Source of the DNA: Datisca glomerata
Lineage: Eukaryota > Streptophyta > Magnoliopsida > Cucurbitales > Datiscaceae
Direction: 5' to 3'
Assembly (NCBI GenBank): GCA_003255025.1
Contig: QANY01000230.1
Span: 917,787-981,786, forward strand
DNA: 64,000 nucleotides
Numbering within the stretch: position 1 is the first letter of the stretch; the number at the start of each line of letters is the position of its first letter. The notes under the pieces were generated by a model. The model saw only the letters and a program-made list of their open reading frames with translations, was not told the origin of the DNA and searched no databases. Shown one piece after another: positions 1 through 12,400 of this stretch. A program made the translations under genes and the position numbers.

Positions 1-277
1 TACGATTGGTCTGTTACAACAATTTTAAAACAGCGCAGTCTATGTTTTTGGGAGTAAAAACTAGGCTAGAATGGGTAAACCTGGTCTCACTCGTGGGTCT
101 CTTAATAAGCTTCTATTTAAATCTTACAGGCCCCATAGTTCTACCATTGTCAAAAGTTATGCCCTACGGAAGTGGACATGCACGTGCTATGATCCGTCTA
201 TTATGACAATTCTAAAGTTGCATTGTCCGTGTTTTTTAGACACAAAACTAGGCTGCGACAGGTAAATCCCCTTGTAG

Positions 278-1429
278 GTCTCTAAATAAGGTTAAATTTG
301 ATATCTTACAGGGCCCGTAATTCCATCCGTGTCAAAAGTTATGCCCTACAGAAGCGTACATACGCGTGCTACGATCTGTCTGTTACAGTAATTATAAAAC
401 TGCACAGTCCATGTTTTTTGGACACACAAACTAGGCTGTGACGGGTAAACCTTGTCACCCTTGTAGGTCTCTGAATAAGTGTCATATTCATAGGTCTCTT
501 AATAATCTTGGTTCCACCCATGTCAAAATTTATGCCCTACAGACATGGACATGCGTGTTACGATCAGCCTGTTATAGAAATTTTAAAGCTGCACAGTTCA
601 TGTTTTTTAGAGGCAAAACAACACTGCAATGGGTAAACATGGTCTCACATGTAGGTTTGTTAATAAGTTTGCATTTGATATCTTAGAGACCCCAGCATTC
701 CACCTATGTCAAACGTTATGCCCTACGGCAGTGAACATGCATGTGCTACGATCCGTCTGTTATAGCAATTCTAAAGCTGCACAGTCTGTGTTTTTTGGAC
801 ACAAAACTATGCTGCGACAGTACACCATATCACCCTTGTAGGTCTCTGAATAAGCTTCAATTTGATATCTTACAGTGCCTGTGGTTCCACCTATGTCAAA
901 GGTTATGCCCTACGAAAATGGACATATGCGTGCTATGATCCTTCTGTTACAGCAATTCTAAAGCTGCATAGTCCATTTTTTTAACAAAAAACTAGGATCT
1001 GATATGTAAGCCATATCGCCCCTGTTGTCTCTGAATAAGCTTCAATTTGATATCTTACAGGGCCCGTGGTTCTACCTGTGTCAAAAGTTATGCCCTAGGG
1101 AAGTGGACATGCGCATGCTACGATCTGTCTGTTACAGCAATGCTAAAGCTGCACTGTCCATTTTTTTGGACACAAAACTAGGCTCCGATGTGTAAACCCA
1201 TTCGCCCCTGAAGGTCTCTAAATAAGCTTAAATTTGATATCTTATAGGGCCCGTGATTCCATCCGTGTCAAAAGTTATGCCCTACAGAAGTGGACATACG
1301 CGTGCTACGATCTGTCTGTTATAGTAATTATAAAGCTGCACAGTCCGTGTTTTTTGGACAGACAAACTAGGCTACGACGGGTAAACCTTGTCACCCTTGT
1401 AGGTCTCTGAATAAGTGTCATATTCATAT
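278..1429 (+). repeat. 936-bp (five-monomer) tandem duplication
   Basis: The 216 bp at 278-493 recurs at 1,214-1,429 at an exact offset of 936 bp. It includes the rare AAGTGTCATATTCATA at 478 and 1,414, ACATACGCGTGCTACG and an unusual ACACACAAACTAGG-type linker. Block B has only one copy of the CATATTCATA monomer (about 16,411), so the expansion is private to block A or was lost in B. Confidence 0.8.
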
Positions 1430-3599
1430 CTTACAGGGCCCGTGGTTCCACCTATGTGAAATCTAGTTTTTTTGTACACAAAACTAGTCGGTGATGGGTA
1501 AACCCTCTCTCCCCTGTAGGTCTCTAAATAAGCTTTAATTTGATATCTTACAGGGCCCGTGGTTCCACATATGTCAAAAGTTATGCCCTACGGAAGTGGA
1601 CATGCACGTGCTACGATCCGTTTGTTACAGCAATTCTAAAGCTGCACGTTCTGTGTTTTTTGGAGTCAAAACTGGGCTAGAATGGGTAAACATGGTATCA
1701 CATGTAGTTCTGTTAATAAGTTTGCATTTGATATCTTAAGGACGGGTAAACCTTGTCGGCATTGTAGGTCTCTGAATAAGCTGCAATTTGATATCAGACA
1801 GGGATCGTGGTTCCGCCTCTGTCAGATGTTATGCCCAATGGAAGTGGACATGCGTGTGCTACGATCCGTGTGTTACAGCAATTCTAAAGGTGCAGAGTGC
1901 ATTTTTTTGGACAAAAAATTAGGCTCCAACGGGTAAACCACGTCGCATCTGTAGGTCTCTAAATAAGATTCAATCTGATATCTTATAGGGCCCATGGTTT
2001 CACCCTTGTCAAAAGTTATGCCATATGGAAGTTGACATGCGCGTGCTACGATCCGTCTGTTACAAAAATTCTAAAGCTGCACAGTCTGTGTTTTTTGGAC
2101 AAAAAACTAGACTCCGATGCGTAATCTTCAATTTGATTTCTTACTGGCCCTGTGGTTTCACCCATGTCAAAAGTTATGCCCTACGGAAGTCGATATTCAT
2201 GTGATACAATTTGTTTGTTATACCAATTCTAAAGCTGCACAGTCCATTTTTTCTTTGACACAAGACTAGGCTCTGATGGATAAACGATGTCACCCCTTTA
2301 GGTCTAAGAATAAGCTTCAATTTGATATCTTACAGGGCCCGTGGTTCCACCGATGTCAAAAGTTATTCCCTATGAAAGTGGACGTGCGCTTGCTACGATC
2401 GGTCTCTTACAACAATTCTAAAGTTGCACAGTCCGGATTTTTTTGAGGAAAAACTAGGCTAGAATGGGTAAATCTAGTCTCACCAGTAGGTCTCTTAATC
2501 ATCTTTGATTTGATATCCTATAGGCCCCGGTGTTCCACCCATGTCAAAACTTATGCCCTACGGAAATGGAAATGCACGTACTACGATCCGTCTGCTACCG
2601 CAATTATAAAGATGTACAGTTCATGTTTTTTAGAAACAAAACTATGTTGTGATGGTTAAACCCTATCTCCCCTGTAGGTCTATGAATAAGCTTCAATTTG
2701 ATATATTACAAGCCCCATGGTTCCACCCATGTCAAAAGTTATGCCCTACGGAAGTGGACATACACGTGCTCTGATCTGTCTTTTAAAGCAATTATAAAGC
2801 TGCACAATCTATGTTTTTTTGACACAAAACTAGGCTATGATGGGTAAACCCTATCGCCCCTGTAGGTGCTTGAATAAGCTCCAATTTGATATAGTACAGG
2901 GCCTGTGGTTCCACCTATGTCAAAAGTTATGCCCTACGGAACTGGACACGCGCGTGCTATGATCCGTATGTTACAGCAATTCTAAAGCTGCACCGTCTAT
3001 TTTTTGTTCACACAAAACTAGGCTCCGACAGGTAAAACAAGTCACACCTATAGGTGTCTGAATAAACTTCAATTTGATATCTTACAGGGCCTGTGATTCC
3101 ACCCGTGTCAAAAGTTATTTACTACGGAAGTGAACATGCGCATGCTACGATCCGTCTGTTATAGTAATTATAAAGCCTCATAATCCTTTATTTTTTACAC
3201 AAAACTTGGCTCAAATGCCTAAAATCTGTCTCCTCTGTAGGTCTCTCAATAAACTTTAATTTGATATCTTACAAAGCCCATGGTTCCAACTATGTGAAAC
3301 GTTATACCCTATGAAAGTTGACATGCGCGTGCTAAGATTCGTCTATTACTGCATTTCTAAAGCTGCACAGTCTGTGTTTTTTGGTCACAAAACAAGGCAA
3401 CAATAGGTAAACCTTGTCGCTCCTGTAGGTCTCTGAATAAGCTCCAATTTGATATTGTACAGGGCCCGTGGTTCCACCTATGTCAAAAGTAATGCCCTTC
3501 AGAACTGGACATGCGCGTGCTATGATCCGTATGTTACAGCAATTCTAAAGTTGCACAGCCCATTTTTTTACACAAAATTAGGCTCTGATGGGTAAACCC

Positions 3600-6500
3600 T
3601 GTCATCCCTATAGGTCTCTGAATAAGCTTCAATTAGATATCTTACAGGGTCTATGGTTCCACCAATGTCAAAAGTTATGCCTTACAGAAGTGGACATGCG
3701 CGTGCTATGATCGGTCTGTTACAGCAATTCTAAAGATGCTCAGTCCGTGTTTTTTGGAGGCAAAACTAGGCTGGAATGAATAAACCTTATCTTACCTGTA
3801 GGTCTCTTAATAAGCTTGTATTTGATATCATGCAGGACCTGGTGGTCCACCCATGTCAAAAGTTATGCCCCACGTAAGTGGACTTACACGTGCTATGATC
3901 CGTCTGTTACAGCAATTATAAAGCTGCACAATCCTTTTTTTTGGACACAAAACTAGGCTCCGACGTATAAACCCTGTCTCCATTTTAGGTCTCTTAATAA
4001 GCTTTAATTTGATATCTTACAAGGCCCGTGGTATCACCTATGTCAAACGTTATGCCCTATTTAAGCGGACATGCGTGTGTTGTGAACCGTCTATTACAGC
4101 AATTCTAAAGCTGCACAGTCGGTGTTTTTTTATCACAAAACTAGGCTGCAATATGTAAACCTTGTCGCCCCTGTAGGTCTCTAAATAAGCTCCAATTTGA
4201 TATCTTACAGGGCCCGTGGTTCCACCTATGTCAAAAGTGATGTCCTACAGAAGTGGACATGCGCGTGCTAAGATTCATCTGTTACACCAATTCTAAAGCA
4301 CCACAGTCCCTTTTTTGGACACGAAACTAGGCTCCGACGCGTAATCTCTCTCTCCCCTGTAGGTCTTTGAAAAATCTTTAATTTGATATCTAACAGGGTC
4401 CATGGTTCCACCTACGACAAAAGTTATGCCCTATGGAACTGGACATGAGTGTGCTACGATCCGTCTATTACAGCAATTCTATAGCTGCATAGTCTATTTT
4501 TTAACATATAACTAGGCTCCAATTGTTAAATCCTGACTCCCCTATTGGTCTCTGAATAAACTTCAATTTGATATCATATAGGACCCGTGGTTCCACCTAT
4601 GTCAAACGTTATGCCCTACGGAACTCGACATGTGTGTACTACGGTACGTCTGTGACAACAATTCTAAAGTTGCACAGTCTATTTTATTTTCCCACAAAAC
4701 TACATTATGATAGGTAAACACTATCATCCATATAGGTCTCTGAATAAGCTTCAATTTTATATCCTAAAGGGTCTGTGGTTCCACCAATGTCAAAAGCTAT
4801 GCCCTACAGAAGTGGACATACGCGTGCTACGATCGGTCTGTTACAGCAATTCAAAAGATGCTCAGTCCGTGTTTTTTGGAGGCAAAACTAGGCTAGAATG
4901 GGTAAACCTTATCTTACCTGTAGGTCTCTTAATAAGCTTGTATTTGATATCATGCAGGCCCTAGTGTTCCACCCATGTCAAAAGTTATGCCCCACGTAAG
5001 TGGACTGACACGTGCTATGATTCGTCTGTTACAGCAATTATAAAGCTGCACAAACCTTTTTTTTTTGGGACACAAAACTAGTCTCCGACGCATAAGCCCT
5101 ATCTCCATTGTAGGTCTCTGAATAAGAATTAATTTGATATCTCACAGGGCTCGTGGTATCACCTATGTCAAAAGTTATGCCCTATTTAAATGGACATGCG
5201 TGTGCTGCGAACCGTCTATTCCAGCAATTCTAAAGCTGCACAGTCTGTGTTTTTTTATCACAAAACTAGGCTGCAATAGGTAAACCTTGTCGCCCTTGTA
5301 AGTCTCTAAATAAGCAACAATTTGATATCTTACAGGGTCCGTGGTTCCACCTATGACAAAAGTGATGCCCTACAGAAGTGGACATGAGCGTGCTAAGATT
5401 CATCTGTTACAGCAATTCTAAAGCAGCACAATCCCTTTTTTGGACACAAAACTAGGCTCTGACGCGTAATCTACGTCTCCCATGTAGGTCTTTGAAAAAT
5501 CTTTAATTTGATATCTAACAGGGCCCATGGTTCCACCTACGAAAAAAGTTATGCCCTATGGAACTGGACATGTGCGTGCTACGATCCATCTATTACATCA
5601 ATTCTAAAGCTGCACAGTCTCTATTTTTTGTCCAAAAACTAGGCTGCAATAGGTAAACCTTGTCACCCCTATAGTTCTCTGAATAAGCTTCAATTTGATA
5701 TCTTACAGGGCACATGGTTCCACCTATGTCATCAGTTATGTCCTACAGAACTGGATATGCGCGAACTGGACATGCACGTGCTATGTCCATTTTTTCTTAC
5801 ACAAAATTAGGCTCTGATAGGTAAACACTTTCTTCCCTATAGGTCTCCGAATAAGCTTCAATTTAATATCTTATACGGCCTGCGGTTCCACCAATGTCAA
5901 AAGTGATGCCCTACGGAAGTGGACATGCATTTGCCACGATCCTTCTGTTACAACAATTCTAAAGATGCACAGTTCCTTTTTTTATAGAAAACTATGCTCT
6001 GATAGGTAAACTTCCCCCTATTGGTCTCTGAATAAGCTTCAATTTGATATCTTATAGGGTCCATGGTTCCACCAATGTCACAAGTTTTACCCTACGGAAG
6101 TGGACATGTGCGTGCTACGATCGGTCTGTTACAGTAATTCTAAAACCGCACAGTCCATGTCTTTTGGGGGAAAAACTAGGCTGGAATAGGTAAACGTGGT
6201 CTCACCTATAGGTCTTTTAATAAGCTTGGATTTAATATCTTACAGGCCCCGATGTTCCACCCATGTCAAAAGTTATGCCCTACGGAAGTGGACCGTGCTA
6301 CGATCCGTCTGTTACAACAATTATAAAGCTGCACAATCCATTTTTCTTTTATAGAAAACTAGGCTCTGACCCCTAAACCCTTTCTCCCTTGTAGGTCTCT
6401 AAATATGCTTTAATTTGATATCTAACAGGGCCCATGGTTCCACCTACGACAAAAGTTATGCCCTACGATCCGTCTATTACAGCAATTCTATAGTTGCATA

Positions 6501-7480
6501 ATCTATTTTTTAACATATAACTAGGCTCCAATGGGTAAATCATGTCTCCAATGTTGGTCTCTGAATAAAATTCAATTTGATATCATAAAGGGCCCGTGGT
6601 TCCACCTATGTCAAATGTTATGCCCTACGGAACTCGTCATGTGTGTACTACGATACGTCTGTGACAACAATTCTAAAGTTGCACAGTCTATTTTCTTTTC
6701 CCACAAAACTACAATATGATAGGTAAACAATGTCATCCCTATAGGTCTTTGAATAAGTTTCAATTCTACATCTTACAGGGTCTGTGGTTCCACCAATGTC
6801 AAAAGTTATGCCCTACAGAAGTGGACATGCGCGTGCTACGATCGGTCTGTTACAGCGATTCTAAAGATGCTCAGTCCGTGATTTTTGGAGGAAAAACTAG
6901 GCTGGAATGGGTAAACCTTATCTTACCTGTAGGTCTCTTAATAAGCTTGTACTTGATATCATGCAGGACCTGGTGTTCCACCCATGTCAAAAGTTATGCC
7001 CCACGTAAGTGGACTTACACGTGCTATGATCCGTCTGTTACAGCAATTACAAAGCTGCACAATCCTTTTTTTTGGACACAAAACTAGGTTCCAACTTATA
7101 AACTCTATCTCCATTGTAGGTCTCTGAATAAGCTTTTATTTGATATCTTATAGGGCCCGTGGTATCACCGATGTCAAACGTTTTGCCCTATTTAAGTGGA
7201 CATGCGTGTGTTGCGAACCGTCTACTACAGCAATTCTAAAGCTGCACAGTCTGTGTTTTTTATCACAAAACTAGGCTGTAACAGGTAAACCTTGTCGCCC
7301 CTGTAGGTCTCTAAATAAGCTCCAATTTGATATCTTACAGGGGCCGTGGCTCCACCTATGTCAAAAGTGATGCCCTACAGAAGTGGACATGCGCGTGCTA
7401 AGATTCATCTGTTACAGCAATTCTAAAGCAGCACAGTCCCTTTTTTGGACACAAAACTAGGCTCCGACGCATAATCTCTG
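3600..7480 (+). repeat. Local triplication of a multi-monomer module
   Basis: A recognisable succession (AAAGATGCTCAGTCC type B unit, CATGCAGG unit, CTATTTAAG unit, AAAGCAGCACA or AAAGCACCACA unit) starts at anchors 3,735, 4,857 and 6,866. The steps are 1,122 bp (six monomers) and 2,009 bp. The marker GTGACAACAATTC at 4,652 and 6,661 confirms the 2,009-bp step. Blocks B (20,083) and C (about 34,080, partly deleted) each have a single copy, so the module was amplified in block A. Confidence 0.8.
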
Positions 7481-9090
7481 TCTCCCCTGTAGGTCTCTAA
7501 AAAATCTTCAATTTGATATCTAACAGGGCCCATGGTTCCACCTACAAAAAAAGTTATGCCCTATGAAACTGGACATGTGCGTGCTACGATCTGTTTATTA
7601 CAGCAATTCTAAAGCTGCACAGTCTCTGTTTTTTTGTCCAAAAACTAGGTTGCAACATGTAAACCTTGTCGCCCCTATAGGTCTCTAAATAAGCTTTAAT
7701 TTGATATCTTACAGGGCCCTTGGTTCCACCTATGTCAACAGTTATGTCCTACGGTACTCGACATGCGCGTGCTATGATCCTTATGTTTCAGCGATTCTAA
7801 AGTTGCACAGTCCATTTTTTTACAGAAAATTAGGCTCTGACGGGTAAACATTGTCTTCCCTATAGGTCTCTGAATAAACTTCAATTTGATATCTTATACG
7901 GCATGCGTTTCCACCTATGTCAAAAGTGATGCCCTACGGAAGTGGACATGCGCTTGCTACGATCCTTCTGTTACAACAATTCTAAAGATGCACAGTTCCT
8001 TTTTTTTATAGAAAACAATGCTCTGATAGGTAAACCCTGCCCCCATGTTGGCTTCTAAATAAGCTTTAGCTTGATATCTTACAGGGTCCGTGGTTCCACC
8101 AATGTCAAAAATATTGCCCTACAGAAGTGGACATGCGCGTGCTACGATCGGTCTGTTACAGTAATTCTAAAGTTGCACAGTCCGTGTTTTTTGGAGGCAA
8201 AACTAGGCTGGAATGGGTAAACCTTGTCTCACCTGTAGGTCTCTTAATAAGCTTGGATTTGATATCATACTGGCCCCGGTGTTCCACCCATGTGAAAATT
8301 TATGCCTTACGGAAGTGGACTTGCACGTGCTACGACACGTCTATTACAGAAATTATAAAGCTGCACAATCCTTTTTTTGGACACAAAACTAAGCTCTGAC
8401 ACGTAAACCCTGTCTCCCCTGTAGGTCTCTGAAAATTCTTAAATTCGATATCTTACAGGGCCCATGGTTCAATCCTATGTCAAACTTTATGCTCTATTTA
8501 AGTGGACATGCGTGTACAATGATCCATCCACTACAGCAATTCTAAAACTGCACAGTCCGTGTTTTTTTGGCACAAAATTAGGCTGCAACGGGTAAAACTT
8601 GTCGCCCATGTTGGTCTCTGAATAAGCTCCAATTTGATATCTTACAGGGACCGTGGTTCCCCCAATGTCAAAAGTGATGCCCTAAGGTAATTGACATGCG
8701 CGTACTTTGATTCGTCTGTTATAGCCATTCTAAAGCTGCACAGTCCCTTTGAATCAAAACTAGGGTCTGATGCATAAACACTGTATCCCTTTTAGTTCTC
8801 TGAATAAGCTTTAATTTTATATCTTACAGGGCCCGTGGTTCCTCCTACGTCAAAAGTTATGCTCTATGGAAGTGGACATGTGCGTGCTACGATCCGTCTG
8901 TTATAGCAATTCTAAATCTGCACGGTCTATGTTTTTTTATCAGTAAACTAGGTTGTAATAGGTAAACCTTGTCGCCCCAGTAAGTCTCTGAATAAGCTTC
9001 ACTTTGATATCTTACAGCGCCCGGGGTTACAACTATGTCAAAAGTTATGTCCTACGGAAGTGGACATGCGTGTGCTATGATCAGTCTGTT

Positions 9091-9102
9091 GCTGCCTAGT
9101 CA
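9091..9102 (+). other. Scar of the 36.1 kb insertion
   Basis: The monomer reads CAGTCTGTT, then GCTGCCTAGTCA, then ACCATGTCTCCCCTG. The 12 extra bases match the first 12 bases of the insertion at 36,138 (GCTGGCTAGTCA) with one change, at the same position in a homologous monomer. Both monomers also share the rare CCCGGGGTTA. Most of the insert and the rest of the host monomer are missing here. Confidence 0.75.
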
Positions 9103-9283
9103 ACCATGTCTCCCCTGTAGGTCTCTGAATAAGCTTTAATTGGATATCTTATAGGGCCCGTGGTTCCACCTATGTCAAAAGTTATGCCCTATGGAAGTGA
9201 ACATGTGTGTGCTGTGATCCGTCTGTTACAGCAATTATAAAGCTGCACAGTCTGTGTTTTTTTGTCACAAACTAGGCTGCAAC

Positions 9284-9480
9284 GGGTAAATCTCTTTGCC
9301 CCTGTAGGTCACTGAAGATTCTTCAGTTTGATAATTTACAGGGCCCATGGTTCCACCTATCTCAAAGTTATGCCCTACGGAACTGGACATGCACGTGGTA
9401 CGATCCGTACGTTACAACAATTCTAAAGCTGCACAGTCCATTTTTTTGACACAAAACTAGGTTTCGACAGGTAACCCCTA
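9284..9480 (+). repeat. Diagnostic monomer shared by blocks A, B and C
   Basis: This monomer has TTTGCCCCTGTAGGTCACTG, GATAATTTACAGGGCCC and CTATCTCAAAGTTATGCC. It recurs at about 24,190-24,390 and 40,830-41,010, with ATAATT or ACAATT at 9,331, 24,235 and 40,874. Such rare variants, found once per block, allow the three blocks to be aligned. Confidence 0.8.
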
Positions 9481-12400
9481 TCCTCTCTGTAGGTCTCTGA
9501 ATAAGCTTCAATTTGATTTCTTACAGGGCTCGTGGTTCTACCTATGTCGAAAGTTATGACCTACGGAAGTGGACATGCGCGTGCTACGATCGGTCTGTTA
9601 CAACCATCATAAAGTTGCACAGTCCGTGTCTTTTAGGGGAAAAAATAGGCTAGAATAGGTAAACCTGGTCTCACCTATAGGTCTTTTAAGAAGCTTGGAT
9701 TTAATATCTTACAGCCCCTGATGTTCCACCCATGTCAAAAGTTATGCCCTACGGAAGTGGACTAGCATGTGCTACGATCCGTCTGTTACAGCAATTATAA
9801 AGCTAGACAATCCGTTTTTCCTTTACAGAAAACTAGGCTCTGATGACTAAACCCTTTCTCCCTTGTAGGTCTCTAAATAAGCTTTAATTTGATATGTTAC
9901 AGGGCATGTGGTTCCACGTATGTCAAAAGTTATGTCCTATGAAAGTGGACATGCGCGTGCTACGATATGTCTATTACAGCAATTCTAAAGTTGCACAATC
10001 CATATTTTTTGGACACAAAATGTGGCTGCAATGGGTAAACCTTGTCGCCCCTGTAGGTCTCTAAATAAGCTCCAATTTGATATCGTACCGGGCCCGTGGT
10101 TCCAGCTATATCAAAAGTTATGCCTTACTGAACCGGACAAGCGCGTGCTATGATCCGTATGTTTCAACAATTCTAAACCTGCACTGTCAATTTTTTAAAA
10201 CAAAACTAGGCTCTGACGGGTAAACCCAGTTGCCCCTGTAGGTCTCTGAATAAGATTCAATTTTATATCTTACAGGGCCTGTGGTTCCACCAATGTCAAA
10301 AGTTATGCCCTATGGAAGTAGACATGTGCGTACGATCCATCTATTACAGCAATTCTAATGCAGCACAGTCCATTTTCAATTGGCGCAAAACTAATGCCTG
10401 ATAGATAAACCCTGTCATCCCTCTTGGTCTCTGAATAAGCTTCAATTTGATATCTTAAAGGGCACGTGGTTCCACCTATTTTAAAAGTTATGCCCTACAG
10501 AAGTGGACATTCGCGTGTTACGATTCGTCTGTTACAGTAGTTCTGAAGGCACAGTCTATGTTTTTATGACATAAAACTATGCTCTAATGGGTAAACCCCA
10601 TCATCCCTGTTGGTCTATTAATATGCTTCAATTTTATATCTTACAGGGCATGTGGTTCCACCTATGTCAAAAGTTATGCCTTACGGAAGTAGACATGTGC
10701 GCGCTACAATCGATCTGTTACACCAATTCTGAAGCTGCACAGTCCATGTTTTTTGGAGGCAAAACTAGGCTGGAAAGGGTATAGCTCATCTCACTTGTAT
10801 ATCTCTTAATAAGCTCGGATTTGAAATCTTACAGGCCCCGGTGTTCCACCCATGTTAAAGTTATCCTACGGAAGTGGAGATGCACATGCTACGAACCGTC
10901 TGTTACAGCAATTCTAAATCTGCACAATCCCACTTTCCTGGACATTAAACCAGGCAGTGAGGGTTAGACCCTATCACCCTTGTAGGTCTCTGAATAAGTT
11001 TCAATTTTATATTATAGAGGGCCCGTGGTTCCACCTATGTCAAAAGTTATGTCCTACGAAACTGGACATGCGCGTGCAGCGATCCGTCTGTTACACATTC
11101 TAAAGCTGCACAGTCCATTTTTTTTACACAAAACTAGGCTTCGAGGTAAAACCTATTTCCCCTATAGTTCTCTTAATACAATTCAATTTGTTATCTTACA
11201 GAGCCCGTGGTTCCACCCGTGTCAAAAGTTATGCCCTACGGAATTGTACATGCGCGTGTTACGAAATGACTTTTAGACCAATTCTAAAGCTGCACAGTCC
11301 ATGTTTTTTTGAGGCAAAACTAGGTTGAATTGGTAATCCTAGTTTCACCTATTTGATATCTTACAAACCATGGTGTTCCATCAATGTCAAAAGTTATACC
11401 CTACAGAAGTGGACATACACATGCTACGATTCGTCTGTTAAAGCAATTATAAAGTTGCACAATCCATTTTTTTTACACAAAAATAGGCTTCAACGTGTAA
11501 ACCCTATCTCCCATGTAAGCCTCTGTATAAGCATTAATTTGATATTTTACAGGGCCCGTGGTTCCACCTATTGTAAAAGTTATGCCCTATGGAAGTGGAC
11601 ATGCGCATCCTACGATCGGTCTGTTATAGCAATTCTAAAGCTGCAGTCTTTGTTTTTTAGAGGCAATACTAAGCTAGAATTGGTAAACCTGGTCTAATCT
11701 AAAGGTATCTTAATAGGCTTGGATTTCATATCTTACAGGCCTCAGTGTTCCGCCAATGTCAAAAGTTATTACCTACCGAAATAGAAATGCACGTGCTACG
11801 ATATGTCTATTTTAGGAATTCTAAAGCTGCACAGTCTATTTTTTTAACACAAAACTAGGCACCGACAGCTAAACCCTCTCGCACTAAGTGTTCCGCCCAT
11901 GTCAAAAGTTATACCCCACGGAAATGGAGATGCACGTGCTACGATCTGTCTATTACAACAATTCTAAATTTGCACAGTCCGTGTTTTTTGGAAAAAACCT
12001 AGGCTGCGATGGGTAAACCCTATCGTCCATGTAGGTCTCTAAATTAGCTTCAATTTGATATTTTACAGGCCCCGTGGTTCCACCTATATGAAAGGTTATG
12101 CCCTATAGAAATGGACATGCGCGATCTACGATCCATCTGTTACAGCAATTCTAAAGCTGCACAGTCCATCTTTTTCTTACACAAAACTAGGCTCCAACGG
12201 GTAAACCCTGTCACCCCTGGAAGTATTTGGACACAAAACTAGGCTCTGACGGAGAAAACCCTCTCTCCCCTGTAGTTCTCTTAATAAGCTTCAATTTGAT
12301 ATCCTACAGGGCCCGTTTTCCACCTATGCAAAAGTTATGCCCTATGGAAGTAGACATGCGCGTGTCACGACCCGTCTGTTACAACAATTCTATAGCTGCA

